NCBI RefSeq assembly: GCF_001050155.1
Contig: NZ_LFVY01000008.1
Coordinates: 62,001-126,000, forward strand
Reading direction: 5' to 3'
From: Nitratireductor soli
GTDB taxonomy: Bacteria; Pseudomonadota; Alphaproteobacteria; Rhizobiales; Rhizobiaceae
Length of the DNA stretch: 64,000 nt
The notes beneath the pieces are model-generated. The model had not been told where the DNA came from. It did not search any database and saw only the letters and a program-made list of their open reading frames with translations. Shown here one piece after another: positions 16,710 through 25,986 of this stretch; within the stretch, counting starts at the first letter, position 1; each line of letters opens with the position of its first letter. A program made the position numbers and the translations under genes.

Positions 16710-18257
16710 ATGCTGAAACGACTGACAACACTCGCCGCGGCCCTCCTGGTCTCGACAGCGCTGCACGCAGAACCCGTCATGGGCGGCCGTGCCAATGTGG
16801 TGATCCAGCCCGAACCGCCAAGCCTGATGATGGGCCTGGTGCAGAACGGCCCGACCCAGATGGTCGCAGGCCAGATCTATGAAAGCCTGCTGCGCTACGA
16901 CGAAGAACTGCAACCCATGCCGCAGCTTGCCAAGTCCTGGGAGGTGTCAGAGGACGGCCTCACCTATACGTTCAAGCTGCACGACAACGTCAAATGGCAC
17001 GATGGCGAACCGTTCACGGCGGCCGATGTCGTGTTCTCGGCCGATGTCTTCCTGCGCGAGACCCACCCGCGCCTGCGCACCTCGCTCGAACATGTGGAAT
17101 CGATCACCGCGCCCGACGACACCACCGTGGTCTTCAAGCTGAAAGGGCCTTTCGGCCCCTTCCTCGGCATTTTCGAGGCCGGCACCATGCCCATGGTGCC
17201 CAAGCACATCTACGAAGGCACGGACTACAAGAACAACCCGGCCAACAACACGCCGATCGGCACCGGTCCATTCAAGTTCACGGAGTGGGTGAAGGGCTCG
17301 CACATCCTGCTCACCAAGAACGCGGACTATTACGAGGAAGGCAAGCCGTATCTCGACGAGATCTATTGGCACGTCATCCCGGACGCAGCCTCGCGCGCCG
17401 TCGCCTATGAAACCGGCGTGGTGGACGTTCTGCCCGGCGGTTCGGTCGAGAATTTCGACGTGCAGCGCATCGCCGACATGGACAACACCTGCGTCACCGA
17501 CAAGGGCTGGGAATATTTCGGCCCGCACTCCTGGATGTGGCTCAACAACCGCGAAGGACCGACCGCCGACAAGCGCTTCCGCCAGGCGGTCATGTACGCC
17601 ATGGACCGGAACTTCGCCCGTGACGCACTCTGGAACGGGCTTGGCAAAGTCGCGGCCGGCCCCGTTTCCTCCTCGACCCGTTTCTTCACCGATGACGTGA
17701 CGGCATACGACCACGATCCGGAGAAGGCGAAGGCGCTGCTCGCGGAGATGGGCTATGACGGCGAGACCGTACGCCTGCTGCCGCTGCCCTATGGCGAGAC
17801 CTGGCAGCGCTGGGCCGAGGCCGTGAAGCAGAATCTCGACGAGGTCGGGATCAATGTCGAGATCGTCTCCACCGATGTGGCCGGCTGGAACCAGAAGCTG
17901 GCCGAATGGGACTACGACATGGCCTTCACCTATCTCTACCAGTACGGTGATCCGGCGCTCGGCGTCGCCCGCAACTACATTTCCACCAACATCGCCAAGG
18001 GCTCGCAGTGGAACAATGTGGAGGGTTACGACAACAAGGAGGTCGACGATCTCTTCGCCAAGGCGGCAGTGGCCGTGACGGCCGAGGAACGCCAGGCACT
18101 CTACACGCAAGTGCAGCAGACGCTGGTGGAGGACGTCCCGGCCGCGTGGCTGCTGGAACTCGGCTTCCCGACGATCTATCGCTGCAACGTGAAGGACCTC
18201 GTCACCACGGCCATCGGCGTCAACGACGGCTTCAAGGACGCCTATATCGAAAAATAG
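16710..18257 (+). CDS. ABC transporter substrate-binding protein, dipeptide/oligopeptide family (515 aa)
   Basis: Family 5 periplasmic binding protein. A Sec signal (1-20, ending LHA-EP) is followed by the family pattern YESLLRYDEELQPMPQLAKSWE and VKWHDGEPFTAADVVFS. The length is typical. The ATG at 16710 has an AAGGGGAA site upstream. It feeds the two permeases and the fused ATPase downstream. The ligand may be a peptide or another amide, since amide-cleaving enzymes follow. Confidence 0.93.
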   Translation: MLKRLTTLAAALLVSTALHAEPVMGGRANVVIQPEPPSLMMGLVQNGPTQMVAGQIYESLLRYDEELQPMPQLAKSWEVSEDGLTYTFKLHDNVKWHDGEPFTAADVVFSADVFLRETHPRLRTSLEHVESITAPDDTTVVFKLKGPFGPFLGIFEAGTMPMVPKHIYEGTDYKNNPANNTPIGTGPFKFTEWVKGSHILLTKNADYYEEGKPYLDEIYWHVIPDAASRAVAYETGVVDVLPGGSVENFDVQRIADMDNTCVTDKGWEYFGPHSWMWLNNREGPTADKRFRQAVMYAMDRNFARDALWNGLGKVAAGPVSSSTRFFTDDVTAYDHDPEKAKALLAEMGYDGETVRLLPLPYGETWQRWAEAVKQNLDEVGINVEIVSTDVAGWNQKLAEWDYDMAFTYLYQYGDPALGVARNYISTNIAKGSQWNNVEGYDNKEVDDLFAKAAVAVTAEERQALYTQVQQTLVEDVPAAWLLELGFPTIYRCNVKDLVTTAIGVNDGFKDAYIEK

Positions 18258-18273
18258 GCCGCCGGCCTGATCC

Positions 18274-18302
18274 GGATGCGCGGGCAGATGGCCTGCGCAT
18301 CC
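18274..18302 (+). terminator. hairpin after the peptide-binding-protein gene
   Basis: GGATGCGC (18274-18281) and GCGCATCC (18295-18302) form a perfect 8-bp stem, 16 bases past the stop and before the first permease. There is no clear T-run. Likely an attenuation or mRNA-stability element. Confidence 0.55.
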
Positions 18303-18332
18303 CTGCTTTGGTTCTGATCCTGCAGGGGCTCG

Positions 18333-19301
18333 ATGTTACGCTTCATACTCATGCGCCTGGGCAAGGCGGCGATCATCCTAGTCGCCATACTGACGCTCAA
18401 CTTCTTCCTGATCCATGCCGCTCCCGGCGATCCGGCTGCCGTCATGGCGGGCGAGGCGGGCGCCGCCGACGCCAAGTTCATCGCCCAATTGCGCGAACAG
18501 TTCGGCCTCGACAAACCGCTTCTGACCCAGCTTGCCATCTACCTGAAAGGCGTGCTGCAGCTCGACCTCGGCTATTCCTACCGCCAGCAGATGCCCGTCG
18601 CGGACCTCATCTTTAGTCGATTGCCGGCGACGCTGCTTCTGACGATGACGGCCTTCGTCATCTCGCTGCTGCTCGGCACCGTGGCGGGCGTCCTGGCCTC
18701 GGCCCGCGTCGGCAAGTGGTCCGATACGGCGATTTCCACATTGGCGCTGCTCTTCTACGCCACGCCGCTCTACTGGGCGGCGCTTATGGCGGTGCTGCTG
18801 TTCTCCGTCTATTTCAACTGGCTGCCGGGCTTCGGCTACGAGACGGTGGGTGCGAATTACACCGGCTTGCGCCGCGTGCTCGACATCGGTCAGCACCTGA
18901 TCCTGCCGGCCACCACGCTCGGCCTGTTCTTCATGGCGGTGTATATGCGCATGACGCGCGCTTCCATGCTCGAGGTCAGCCAGCTCGATTTCGTCAAGAC
19001 GGCGCGCGCCAAGGGCCTCAAACCCTCGATCATCCAGCGCCGTCACATCTTCCGCAACGCCATGTTGCCGGTCGTCACGCTCGCCGGTCTTCAGGCCGGC
19101 CAGCTCGTCGGCGGCGCGGTGTTGACGGAAACGGTCTTCGCCTGGCCCGGCATCGGCCGGCTGATGTTCGAGGCGCTCGCCCAGCGCGACTACAATCTGC
19201 TGCTCGGCGTGTTCTTCGTCTCCTCCGCCATGGTGCTTCTGTTCAACCTCATCACCGACATTCTCTATCGGTTCGTTGACCCCAGAATCCGGGTGGCGTG
19301 A
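18333..19301 (+). CDS. ABC transporter permease, DppB-like (322 aa)
   Basis: Six-helix permease of the dipeptide/nickel family. It has the N-terminal FFLIHAAPGDPAAV segment and the EAA loop in DFVKTARAKGLKPSIIQRRHIFRNA. Its TGA overlaps the ATG of the next permease. It forms the channel with the DppC-like protein. Confidence 0.93.
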   Translation: MLRFILMRLGKAAIILVAILTLNFFLIHAAPGDPAAVMAGEAGAADAKFIAQLREQFGLDKPLLTQLAIYLKGVLQLDLGYSYRQQMPVADLIFSRLPATLLLTMTAFVISLLLGTVAGVLASARVGKWSDTAISTLALLFYATPLYWAALMAVLLFSVYFNWLPGFGYETVGANYTGLRRVLDIGQHLILPATTLGLFFMAVYMRMTRASMLEVSQLDFVKTARAKGLKPSIIQRRHIFRNAMLPVVTLAGLQAGQLVGGAVLTETVFAWPGIGRLMFEALAQRDYNLLLGVFFVSSAMVLLFNLITDILYRFVDPRIRVA

Positions 19302-20140
19302 TGGCTGATTTCTGGAACCGTTTCTCCCGCAACCGTGGCGCCGTGATCGGCCTTGCGCTTCTGGTCATCGTCATCCTCGTGGCGGTCCTGGCGCCGCTCC
19401 TGTTTCCGCAATCGCCATGGCGAATGGTGCAGCGGCCGTTCCTGGCGCCCTTCTCCATGGATCAGTATCCGCTGGGTACGGACGCGCTCGGCCGCGACGT
19501 GATCTCGGGCCTGGCCTATGGCGCGCAGGTCTCGCTTCTGGTCGGCCTCGTTTCGACGGTGGCAGCCCTTTTGATCGGCATTCCCATCGGCGCGCTCGCC
19601 GGCTATTTCGGCGGCTGGATGGACGACGCCCTGATGCGTTTCACCGAGTTCTTCCAGACCGTACCGAGCTTCGCGCTCGCCATCGTCCTGGTGGCCATCT
19701 TCGAGCCGTCGATCCAGTCGATCATCGCCGCCATCGCCATCGTAAGCTGGCCGCCGGTGGCGCGCCTGGTGCGCGGCGAGGTGCTGTCGCTGCGCTCGCG
19801 CGAATATGTGGAAGCGGCGATCCTGTCGGGGCAGACCAGCCTGACGATCATCCTGCGCCAGGTCCTGCCCAACACGATCTCCCCCATCATCGTGCTCGCC
19901 TCCCTCATGGTCGCGACGGCGATCCTTCTGGAATCGTCCCTGTCCTTCCTCGGGCTGGGCGACCCCAACATGATGTCATGGGGCTATATGATCGGCGCGG
20001 CGCGCACCGTCATCCGCCAGGCGTGGTGGCTGTCCTTCTTCCCCGGCGTCGCCATCCTGCTCACGGTCCTGGCGCTCAACCTGATTGGCGAAGGTCTCAA
20101 CGACGCGCTCAACCCGCGCCTGGCGCGGCGCGGCAAATAG
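19301..20140 (+). CDS. ABC transporter permease, DppC-like (279 aa)
   Basis: The second channel subunit. The N-terminal cytoplasmic segment and first helix are followed by the LGTDALGRDVISGLAYGAQVSL periplasmic motif and the EAA loop EYVEAAILSGQTSLTIILRQVLP. The start ATG at 19301 overlaps the upstream stop as TGATG; an in-frame GTG lies one codon earlier. Confidence 0.93.
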   Translation: MADFWNRFSRNRGAVIGLALLVIVILVAVLAPLLFPQSPWRMVQRPFLAPFSMDQYPLGTDALGRDVISGLAYGAQVSLLVGLVSTVAALLIGIPIGALAGYFGGWMDDALMRFTEFFQTVPSFALAIVLVAIFEPSIQSIIAAIAIVSWPPVARLVRGEVLSLRSREYVEAAILSGQTSLTIILRQVLPNTISPIIVLASLMVATAILLESSLSFLGLGDPNMMSWGYMIGAARTVIRQAWWLSFFPGVAILLTVLALNLIGEGLNDALNPRLARRGK

Positions 20141-20149
20141 GAGGGCGCG

Positions 20150-21772
20150 ATGACCGATCCCGTACTCAGCATCCGGAACCTGAAGGTTGCGCTTCCGGAA
20201 GGCGCCGACCGCGATTTCGCCGTCAACGATGTCAGCTTCGATCTCTATCCAGGCGAAATCCTCTGCATTGTCGGTGAATCGGGGTCCGGCAAGTCCATGT
20301 CGGCCAACGCCGCGATGGGCCTGCTGCCCGACCTGGTGCGTCCGGTCGGCGGGGAGATCATCTTCGAGGGTACCGACGTGCTGAAACTCTCCGAAGCCCA
20401 GATGATGAAGCTGCGCGGCAAGAAAGTTGCGATGATCTTCCAGGAGCCCATGTCGGCGCTCAACCCGCTGATGCGGGTGGAAGACCAGATTGCCGAAGTC
20501 TTCGAAGCGCACAATCTGCTCACGCCGAGAGACCGCGCCAAACGCGCCATCGAACTTATGACCGAAGTGGGCATTCCCGATCCGGAAAAGGCGGCGCGCG
20601 CCTATCCCTTCCAGCTTTCCGGCGGCCAGCGCCAGCGCGTGATGATCGCCATGGCTCTGGCGCTCGAACCCAGCATCCTGATCGCCGATGAACCGACCAC
20701 CGCGCTCGATGTGACGACACAGGCGCAGATCCTCGAGCTGATCCGCAATCTGCAGGAAGAGCGCGGCATGGCGGTGATGTTCATCACTCATGATTTCGGC
20801 GTCGTCGCGGAGATCGCCGACCGCGTTGCCGTGATGCAATACGGCAAGATCGTCGAGGCGGGCACGGCCGACGACGTGCTCGACAATCCGCAGCACGAAT
20901 ACACGCGCAAACTCATCGCGGCCATCCCGAAGCTCGCGGCCGAAGCCGGCGCGGCGGCAGCGGGCAAGACGCCGATCCTCGAAGTGGAGGGATTGAACAA
21001 GACCTATGTCACCGGCGGCAGCCTGCTCTTTTCCAAGCCGCGCATCGTGCACGCGGTCAACAATGTGAACCTGACGCTCGCCGAGGGCGAAACGCTGGGC
21101 ATCGTCGGCGAATCCGGCTCCGGCAAATCCAGTGTCGGACGCTGCCTGGTGCGGCTCATGCAGCCTGATTCCGGCACGGTGAGGCTCGCCGGCCACGACA
21201 TGGCGCAGCTTTCGGGCGCGGCGCTGCGCGAGGCGCGAAAGTCGATCCAGATGATCTTCCAGGACCCTTACGCATCGCTGAACCCGCGTTCCAAGGTGGG
21301 CCGCATCATCGCCGAGGGGCCGATGGCGCATGGCGTCTCGAAGACGGAGGCCTATGGCCGTGCGGTGAAGCTGCTCGAAATGGTGGATCTGGATGCGCTC
21401 GCCATCGACCGCTACCCGCACGAGTTCTCGGGCGGCCAGCGGCAGCGCATCGGCATCGCCCGCGCGCTGGCGCTGGAGCCGCGCGTCATCATCGCCGACG
21501 AGGCGGTGTCGGCGCTCGACGTGTCGATCCAGGCGCAGGTGCTCGACCTCCTGGCGGACCTCAAGGAACGGCTCAACCTGGCGCTGATCTTCATCACCCA
21601 TGACCTGCGCGTCGCCGCTCAGATCTGCGACCGCATCGCCGTCATGCAGAATGGCAAGGTGGTCGAGACGGGGCCGGCGCACGCGATCTTCAACAATCCG
21701 CAGAGCGGCTACGCCCGCACCCTGATCGAGGCCATTCCCGGCCGCGAGAAGGAACTGGCGGCGGCGGGGTAG
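20150..21772 (+). CDS. fused dipeptide-type ABC ATPase, DppD-DppF (540 aa)
   Basis: Two complete nucleotide-binding domains lie in one chain. Domain 1 (about 1-260) has [20 protein letters not shown] and DEPTTALD. Domain 2 (about 285-540) has [20 protein letters not shown] and DEAVSALD. Such fusions (GsiA/YejF-like) are common in peptide importers. It is 9 bp after the DppC-like gene, with GGAGG as ribosome site. Confidence 0.94.
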   Translation: MTDPVLSIRNLKVALPEGADRDFAVNDVSFDLYPGEILCIVGESGSGKSMSANAAMGLLPDLVRPVGGEIIFEGTDVLKLSEAQMMKLRGKKVAMIFQEPMSALNPLMRVEDQIAEVFEAHNLLTPRDRAKRAIELMTEVGIPDPEKAARAYPFQLSGGQRQRVMIAMALALEPSILIADEPTTALDVTTQAQILELIRNLQEERGMAVMFITHDFGVVAEIADRVAVMQYGKIVEAGTADDVLDNPQHEYTRKLIAAIPKLAAEAGAAAAGKTPILEVEGLNKTYVTGGSLLFSKPRIVHAVNNVNLTLAEGETLGIVGESGSGKSSVGRCLVRLMQPDSGTVRLAGHDMAQLSGAALREARKSIQMIFQDPYASLNPRSKVGRIIAEGPMAHGVSKTEAYGRAVKLLEMVDLDALAIDRYPHEFSGGQRQRIGIARALALEPRVIIADEAVSALDVSIQAQVLDLLADLKERLNLALIFITHDLRVAAQICDRIAVMQNGKVVETGPAHAIFNNPQSGYARTLIEAIPGREKELAAAG

Positions 21773-21864
21773 CAGATGAACGCGATGCGTTGCTCCGGCA
21801 ACGTGGCGCGCATCTTTTCCCTCGCCCCTGGACTTCAACACATTGGATCGCAAGGACGCATCAA

Positions 21865-23166
21865 GTGGACGAACAACTCGCACGAAAGATCCTCGCGGCG
21901 GTCGAAGCCGGCTTTGAAGAACAGATCGCCTTCACGGAAGACCTGATCCGCTTCCCGTCGCTGCGCGGCAAGGAGAAGCCGGCGCAGGAATTCGTCCACA
22001 AGGCGCTGGAAGCACGCGGCTATGCGGTCGAGACCTTTCACATCGACGAGGACAAGATCAAGGATCATCCCGGCTTCTCGCCGGTCGCCGTCGACTACGC
22101 CGATGCCGTCAACGTCGTCGCCACCCATGAGCCGCGCAAGGCCACGGGCCGCTCGCTGATCCTCAACGGCCACATGGACGTGGTGCCCGAGGGGCCGCAC
22201 GACATGTGGGAGGTCTCGCCGCCCTACGAGCCCAAGCGCGAGGGCGACTGGCTCTATGGCCGCGGCGGCGGCGACATGAAGGCGGGCATCGCCGCGAACG
22301 TCTTTGCGCTCGATGCCCTGCGGCGCATCGGGCTGCAGCCGGCCGCCAAAGTGCATGTGCAGAGCGTGGTGGAGGAGGAGTGCACCGGCAATGGCGCGCT
22401 GGCCTGCCTGATCGAAGGCTACACGGCGGATGCGGCGATCATCCCCGAGCCGGAGGACGAGATGCTGGTGCGCGCCAATTGCGGCGTGCTGTGGTTCGAG
22501 GTGAACGTGTCGGGGCATCCCGTGCACGTGCGCGAGGCCGGCACCGGCGCGAACGCCATCGAGGCGAGCTTCCGTGTCATCGAGAGCCTCAAGCGGATGG
22601 CCGAGGAGTGGAACGCCGAGAAGGCGAACCATCCCTATTTCGAGGAGCTGGACCATCCGATCAATTTCAATGTCGGCAAGATCGAGGGTGGCGACTGGGC
22701 TTCGACCGTCGCCGCTTGGTGCAGGCTTTCCTGCCGCATCGCCATCTATCCGGGCGACGACCCGAAAGTGCGCGCGGCCGAGATCGAGGCGCATCTGGCG
22801 CGCGAGCTGGCCGACGATCCCTTCCTCGGCAATCGCCCGCCGGACGTGACCTGGAACGGCTTCTTCGCCCGCGGCTACGTGCTGGAGGAGGGGAGTGCTG
22901 CCGAACAGGCGCTCGCCGAAGCGCACCGCAAGGCGACTTCCAGCGAATTGCAAAGCTTTGTCACGCCGGGCTATCTGGATGCGCGCGTCTTCGTCATCTA
23001 TGCCGGCATGCCGTGCCTCGTCTACGGACCGATCACGGAAAACATCCATGGCTTCGACGAGCGCGTCAGCCTGTCGTCCATCAAGCGCGTGACGGGAGCG
23101 ATTGCGCTTTTCATCGCCGACTGGTGCGGCGTCGAGCCGATCGACGCGGGCGACATCGATGGCTGA
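21865..23166 (+). CDS. M20-family metallohydrolase (433 aa)
   Basis: ArgE/DapE/CPG2-type di-zinc hydrolase acting on N-acyl amino acids or peptides. It has His103-Met-Asp105 (metal and catalytic Asp), Asp137 in GGGDMKAG and the Glu cluster 170-172 (EEECTGNGA). The GTG at 21865 was chosen because AAGGA lies 8 bases upstream; the 25-codon ATG extension has no good site and poor composition. With the peptide importer and HDAC-like enzyme, it suggests use of an N-acylated compound. Confidence 0.9.
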   Translation: MDEQLARKILAAVEAGFEEQIAFTEDLIRFPSLRGKEKPAQEFVHKALEARGYAVETFHIDEDKIKDHPGFSPVAVDYADAVNVVATHEPRKATGRSLILNGHMDVVPEGPHDMWEVSPPYEPKREGDWLYGRGGGDMKAGIAANVFALDALRRIGLQPAAKVHVQSVVEEECTGNGALACLIEGYTADAAIIPEPEDEMLVRANCGVLWFEVNVSGHPVHVREAGTGANAIEASFRVIESLKRMAEEWNAEKANHPYFEELDHPINFNVGKIEGGDWASTVAAWCRLSCRIAIYPGDDPKVRAAEIEAHLARELADDPFLGNRPPDVTWNGFFARGYVLEEGSAAEQALAEAHRKATSSELQSFVTPGYLDARVFVIYAGMPCLVYGPITENIHGFDERVSLSSIKRVTGAIALFIADWCGVEPIDAGDIDG

Positions 23167-24127
23167 GCGGGGCGTGATCGAAGGCGTCTTTCTCAGCACC
23201 GCTCTCGATCTCCAGGAGCTTTTCGCCGATGCGCTGGCTCCCCATGCCGAGACGATCCGGCTGCGCCATCCGCATCAGATCGAGGATCCCGAAGCCATCC
23301 GCTTCGCGCTTTGCTGGCGTCCGGCGGACGACGCCTTCAAGCCCTATCCCAATCTGCGCCTGGCAAGTTCCATCGCCGCCGGCGTCGACAGCATCATCAA
23401 CTGCCCGAGCCTGCCCGGCGACGCGCTGGTCACCCGCGTGCGCGACGAAAACCAGGGCGACGTCATGGCCGGCTTCGCCGCATGGCATGTGGTGTGGCAT
23501 CACCGGAACATGCGCCACCACATCGTGCATGAGGCGAAGCACGAATGGGCGCGGCTCGTCTCCGCCGATCTCAGGCCGCCGCGCGAAACCCCGGTCGGCA
23601 TTCTCGGTTTCGGCCTGATGGGGCGCGCCATCGCCCGTGCCGTGAGGGCGATGGGCTTTCCCGTGATCGCCGCCGTGCGCCATCATCCTGGCGACAATGC
23701 CATGCCCGGCATTGCTTTCGAAAGCGGGAAGGGGGCGGCGGAGCGGGTCGCCGAGCAGGCCTCCATTCTCATCAATGTGCTGCCGCTGACGCCGGCAACG
23801 CGCGGCCTGCTCGATCTCGACTTCTTCAACCGCATGCCCAAGGGTTCTGCGCTGATCCAGCTCGGGCGCGGCGAACATCTGATCGAGGATGCGCTTCTGA
23901 AAGCGCTCGACAGCGGGCGCATTGCCAGCGCCTCGCTCGACGTGTTCGACATCGAGCCGCTGCCGCCGGAACACCCCTTCTGGGCGGACGACCGCGTTCT
24001 CGTCACGCCCCACCAGGCAAGCGATTGCTCTCCGCGCCTGATGGCAAGGCAGCTTGCCCGCGCGGTCCAGGACATGGCGGCGGGACGGATACCGGAAACC
24101 GTGGTCGACAGAGCCGATGGATATTGA
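23159..24127 (+). CDS. D-2-hydroxyacid dehydrogenase, GhrA-like (322 aa)
   Basis: NAD(P)-dependent glyoxylate/hydroxypyruvate reductase-type fold. It has the Rossmann motif GILGFGLMG (about 141-149), LGRGEHLIEDAL with the substrate Arg, the DVFDIEPLPPEHPFW Glu and the HQAS catalytic His. Its ATG overlaps the upstream M20 stop by 8 bases. It probably reduces a 2-oxo acid released in the pathway. Confidence 0.88.
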   Translation: MAERGVIEGVFLSTALDLQELFADALAPHAETIRLRHPHQIEDPEAIRFALCWRPADDAFKPYPNLRLASSIAAGVDSIINCPSLPGDALVTRVRDENQGDVMAGFAAWHVVWHHRNMRHHIVHEAKHEWARLVSADLRPPRETPVGILGFGLMGRAIARAVRAMGFPVIAAVRHHPGDNAMPGIAFESGKGAAERVAEQASILINVLPLTPATRGLLDLDFFNRMPKGSALIQLGRGEHLIEDALLKALDSGRIASASLDVFDIEPLPPEHPFWADDRVLVTPHQASDCSPRLMARQLARAVQDMAAGRIPETVVDRADGY

Positions 24128-24136
24128 AGGACGACG

Positions 24137-25171
24137 ATGAAAGCCATTTTCGACGAACGCCAATTGCTGCACACACCGGAGCGCTATTTCCGGCGCGGCG
24201 CATACATGCCGCATCCCGAACAGGCGGAGCGCGCGATCCTCATTCGCGACATGCTGATGCGCAACGGTTTCCCCATCGAGACCCCGCGCGATTTCGGCGA
24301 GGAGCCGATCAAGGCGGTCCACGATCCCGACTATGTGGATTTCTGGAAGGACGCCTATCAGCGCTGGCGCGCCGAGGCGCCCGGCCAGGAGCCGATCCCG
24401 AACTGCCATCCCGGTCCGCGCCGCGGCCGCCCGCCGTCGTCCGTCTTCGGCCAACTCGGCTGGTGGGCGACCGACACGTCGGTGCCGCTGACGGAGGGCA
24501 CCTGGAAGGCCGTCTACTGGTCGGCGCAGACCGCGCTCGAAACCGCCGAGCGGGTGAAGGAAGGCGCCCGCATGGTCTACGGCCTGTGCCGCCCGCCGGG
24601 GCATCATGCGCTCTCCAACGCTTCCAACGGCTTCTGCCTGTTCAACAATGCAGCCATCGCCGCCCAGAGCCTGCGGTCCCGTTTCGGCAAGGTGGCCGTG
24701 CTCGACATCGACACCCACACCGGCAACGGCACGCTCGACATCTTCTATGACCGCGGCGACGTGTTCGTCTGCTCGCTCCACACCGATCCCGACCTCTATC
24801 CGACCTATTATCTGGGATATGAGGATGAGCGCGGCGAAGGCGCGGGGGAGGGCGCGACGCTCAATCTCTGCCTGAAGCCCGGAGCCGATACGGAAACGAT
24901 CCTCGCCCGGTTTCGCCAGGGGCTTGCCGCGCTCACGGCCTTCGGCGTCGAGGCGCTTGTCGTCTCGCTGGGCTTCGACATGGCGGCGGACGACCCGCTT
25001 TCCGAGGTCAAGCTGACCGGTGACGGTTTTGCGACCATGGCCCGCGAGATCGCCGCGCTCGGCCTGCCCACCGCGCTCATCCAGGAAGGCGGCTATCTCG
25101 GCCCGTCGCTGGCCAGGAACGCGGAGACATTCCTGACGGCCAGCCGTGACGCGCTGGCGCCGTCTGAATAG
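24137..25171 (+). CDS. acetylpolyamine amidohydrolase / histone-deacetylase-family enzyme (344 aa)
   Basis: Zn-dependent deacetylase fold. The expected active-site residues are present: His156-His157 in RPPGHHA, metal ligands Asp192 and His194 in DIDTHTGNG, Asp281 in GFDMAADDPL and the transition-state Tyr320 in EGGY. The usual second His of the DxHH motif is Thr195. Bacterial members remove acetyl or acyl groups from polyamines and other small amines. It is the last gene of the operon, 9 bp after the dehydrogenase. Confidence 0.86.
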   Translation: MKAIFDERQLLHTPERYFRRGAYMPHPEQAERAILIRDMLMRNGFPIETPRDFGEEPIKAVHDPDYVDFWKDAYQRWRAEAPGQEPIPNCHPGPRRGRPPSSVFGQLGWWATDTSVPLTEGTWKAVYWSAQTALETAERVKEGARMVYGLCRPPGHHALSNASNGFCLFNNAAIAAQSLRSRFGKVAVLDIDTHTGNGTLDIFYDRGDVFVCSLHTDPDLYPTYYLGYEDERGEGAGEGATLNLCLKPGADTETILARFRQGLAALTAFGVEALVVSLGFDMAADDPLSEVKLTGDGFATMAREIAALGLPTALIQEGGYLGPSLARNAETFLTASRDALAPSE

Positions 25172-25187
25172 CCCTGGAGCATTCTTG

Positions 25188-25211
25188 CAGTCAGGTGATT
25201 CCGCCTGACTG
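25188..25211. repeat. palindromic intergenic repeat (CAGTCAGG...CCTGACTG)
   Basis: CAGTCAGG (25188-25195) and CCTGACTG (25204-25211) flank TGATTCCG and are followed by CAAAATCCTCTAGA. It lies between the convergent HDAC-like and carbonic anhydrase genes. It matches the copies at 5835 and 59095, and probably serves as a bidirectional terminator or a dispersed repeat. Confidence 0.6.
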
Positions 25212-25220
25212 CAAAATCCT

Positions 25221-25931
25221 CTAGAGAAGCACAACCTTGCCGGTGGCGATCTCGTATATGCCGGCCACCGAGCTGAGCTTGCCGGCGGCATGGGCCTCCG
25301 ACAATATTGGCCCTTCAGACTGTGCCCGTTCCGCGTTGAGCCTGGCGTTCTGTGCCGTAGCGGCGGCCAGCAAGTCAGTCGGCTTGCTGGCCATCACGTC
25401 ATAGACGGCCGGGCGGATGGCATTGACCAGGCTCGGCAGGTGGCCGGGGGGCAGGGTGTTGTCGGCAATCGAGCTAATCGTGGCGCCGATGGCGCCGCAC
25501 GCGGTGTGTCCGAGGACCACGATGGTCTTGATGCCCAGCACCGCCACGCCGTATTCAAGGCTGGCAAGTCCTTCCTCGTTGATGAAGTTGCCGGCCACCC
25601 GGACGACAAACAGCGCACCGGGGCCCTGATCGAAGATCAACTCCGGCGCAACGCGAGAGTCCGAACAACTTACGACCGCAGCGAAGGGCTGCTGCCCCTG
25701 CGCCCGACTGGCCCGCGCCGCGGAGTGGTCTGTATCGATCGCGGCGTTGGCCACATAGCGGGCATTGCCATCCATCAGCCGCTGAAGTGCCTCCTGTGGG
25801 GAAACAGGCGCGGCTGCGCCGATATCCTCGGCGAGCGCCCGCGAGACAAACGGGGCGGTCAGGGATAGCGCCAGTCCGCCTGCCATCAATGCCCGGCGGT
25901 TGACAGTCTTCGTAGTGCAGTTCCGGCACAT
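25221..25931 (-). CDS. Tat-exported beta-carbonic anhydrase (236 aa)
   Basis: Beta-class carbonic anhydrase with zinc ligands Cys89, His142 and Cys145 and the Asp91-Arg93 dyad (CSDSR, HTACG). The N-terminal NRRALMAGGLALSLTAP (11-27) is a twin-arginine signal, so the enzyme works in the periplasm. The start at 25931 is supported by a perfect AAGGAGG 7 bases upstream. It is 55 bp downstream of the serine hydrolase gene and likely cotranscribed with it. Confidence 0.93.
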   Translation of the reverse strand: MCRNCTTKTVNRRALMAGGLALSLTAPFVSRALAEDIGAAAPVSPQEALQRLMDGNARYVANAAIDTDHSAARASRAQGQQPFAAVVSCSDSRVAPELIFDQGPGALFVVRVAGNFINEEGLASLEYGVAVLGIKTIVVLGHTACGAIGATISSIADNTLPPGHLPSLVNAIRPAVYDVMASKPTDLLAAATAQNARLNAERAQSEGPILSEAHAAGKLSSVAGIYEIATGKVVLL

Positions 25932-25986
25932 GTTCTTGCCTCCTTGTGAGTGGTTGGATCGATGGGTTCCGGGCCGGCGGCCGTGT

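Noticed and set aside
19976-21883. Long open frame antisense to the peptide-importer ATPase (635 codons)
   Set aside because: It is a high-G+C shadow frame: low-complexity R/H/D-rich product, no domain, fully opposite to a perfect DppD-DppF fusion.
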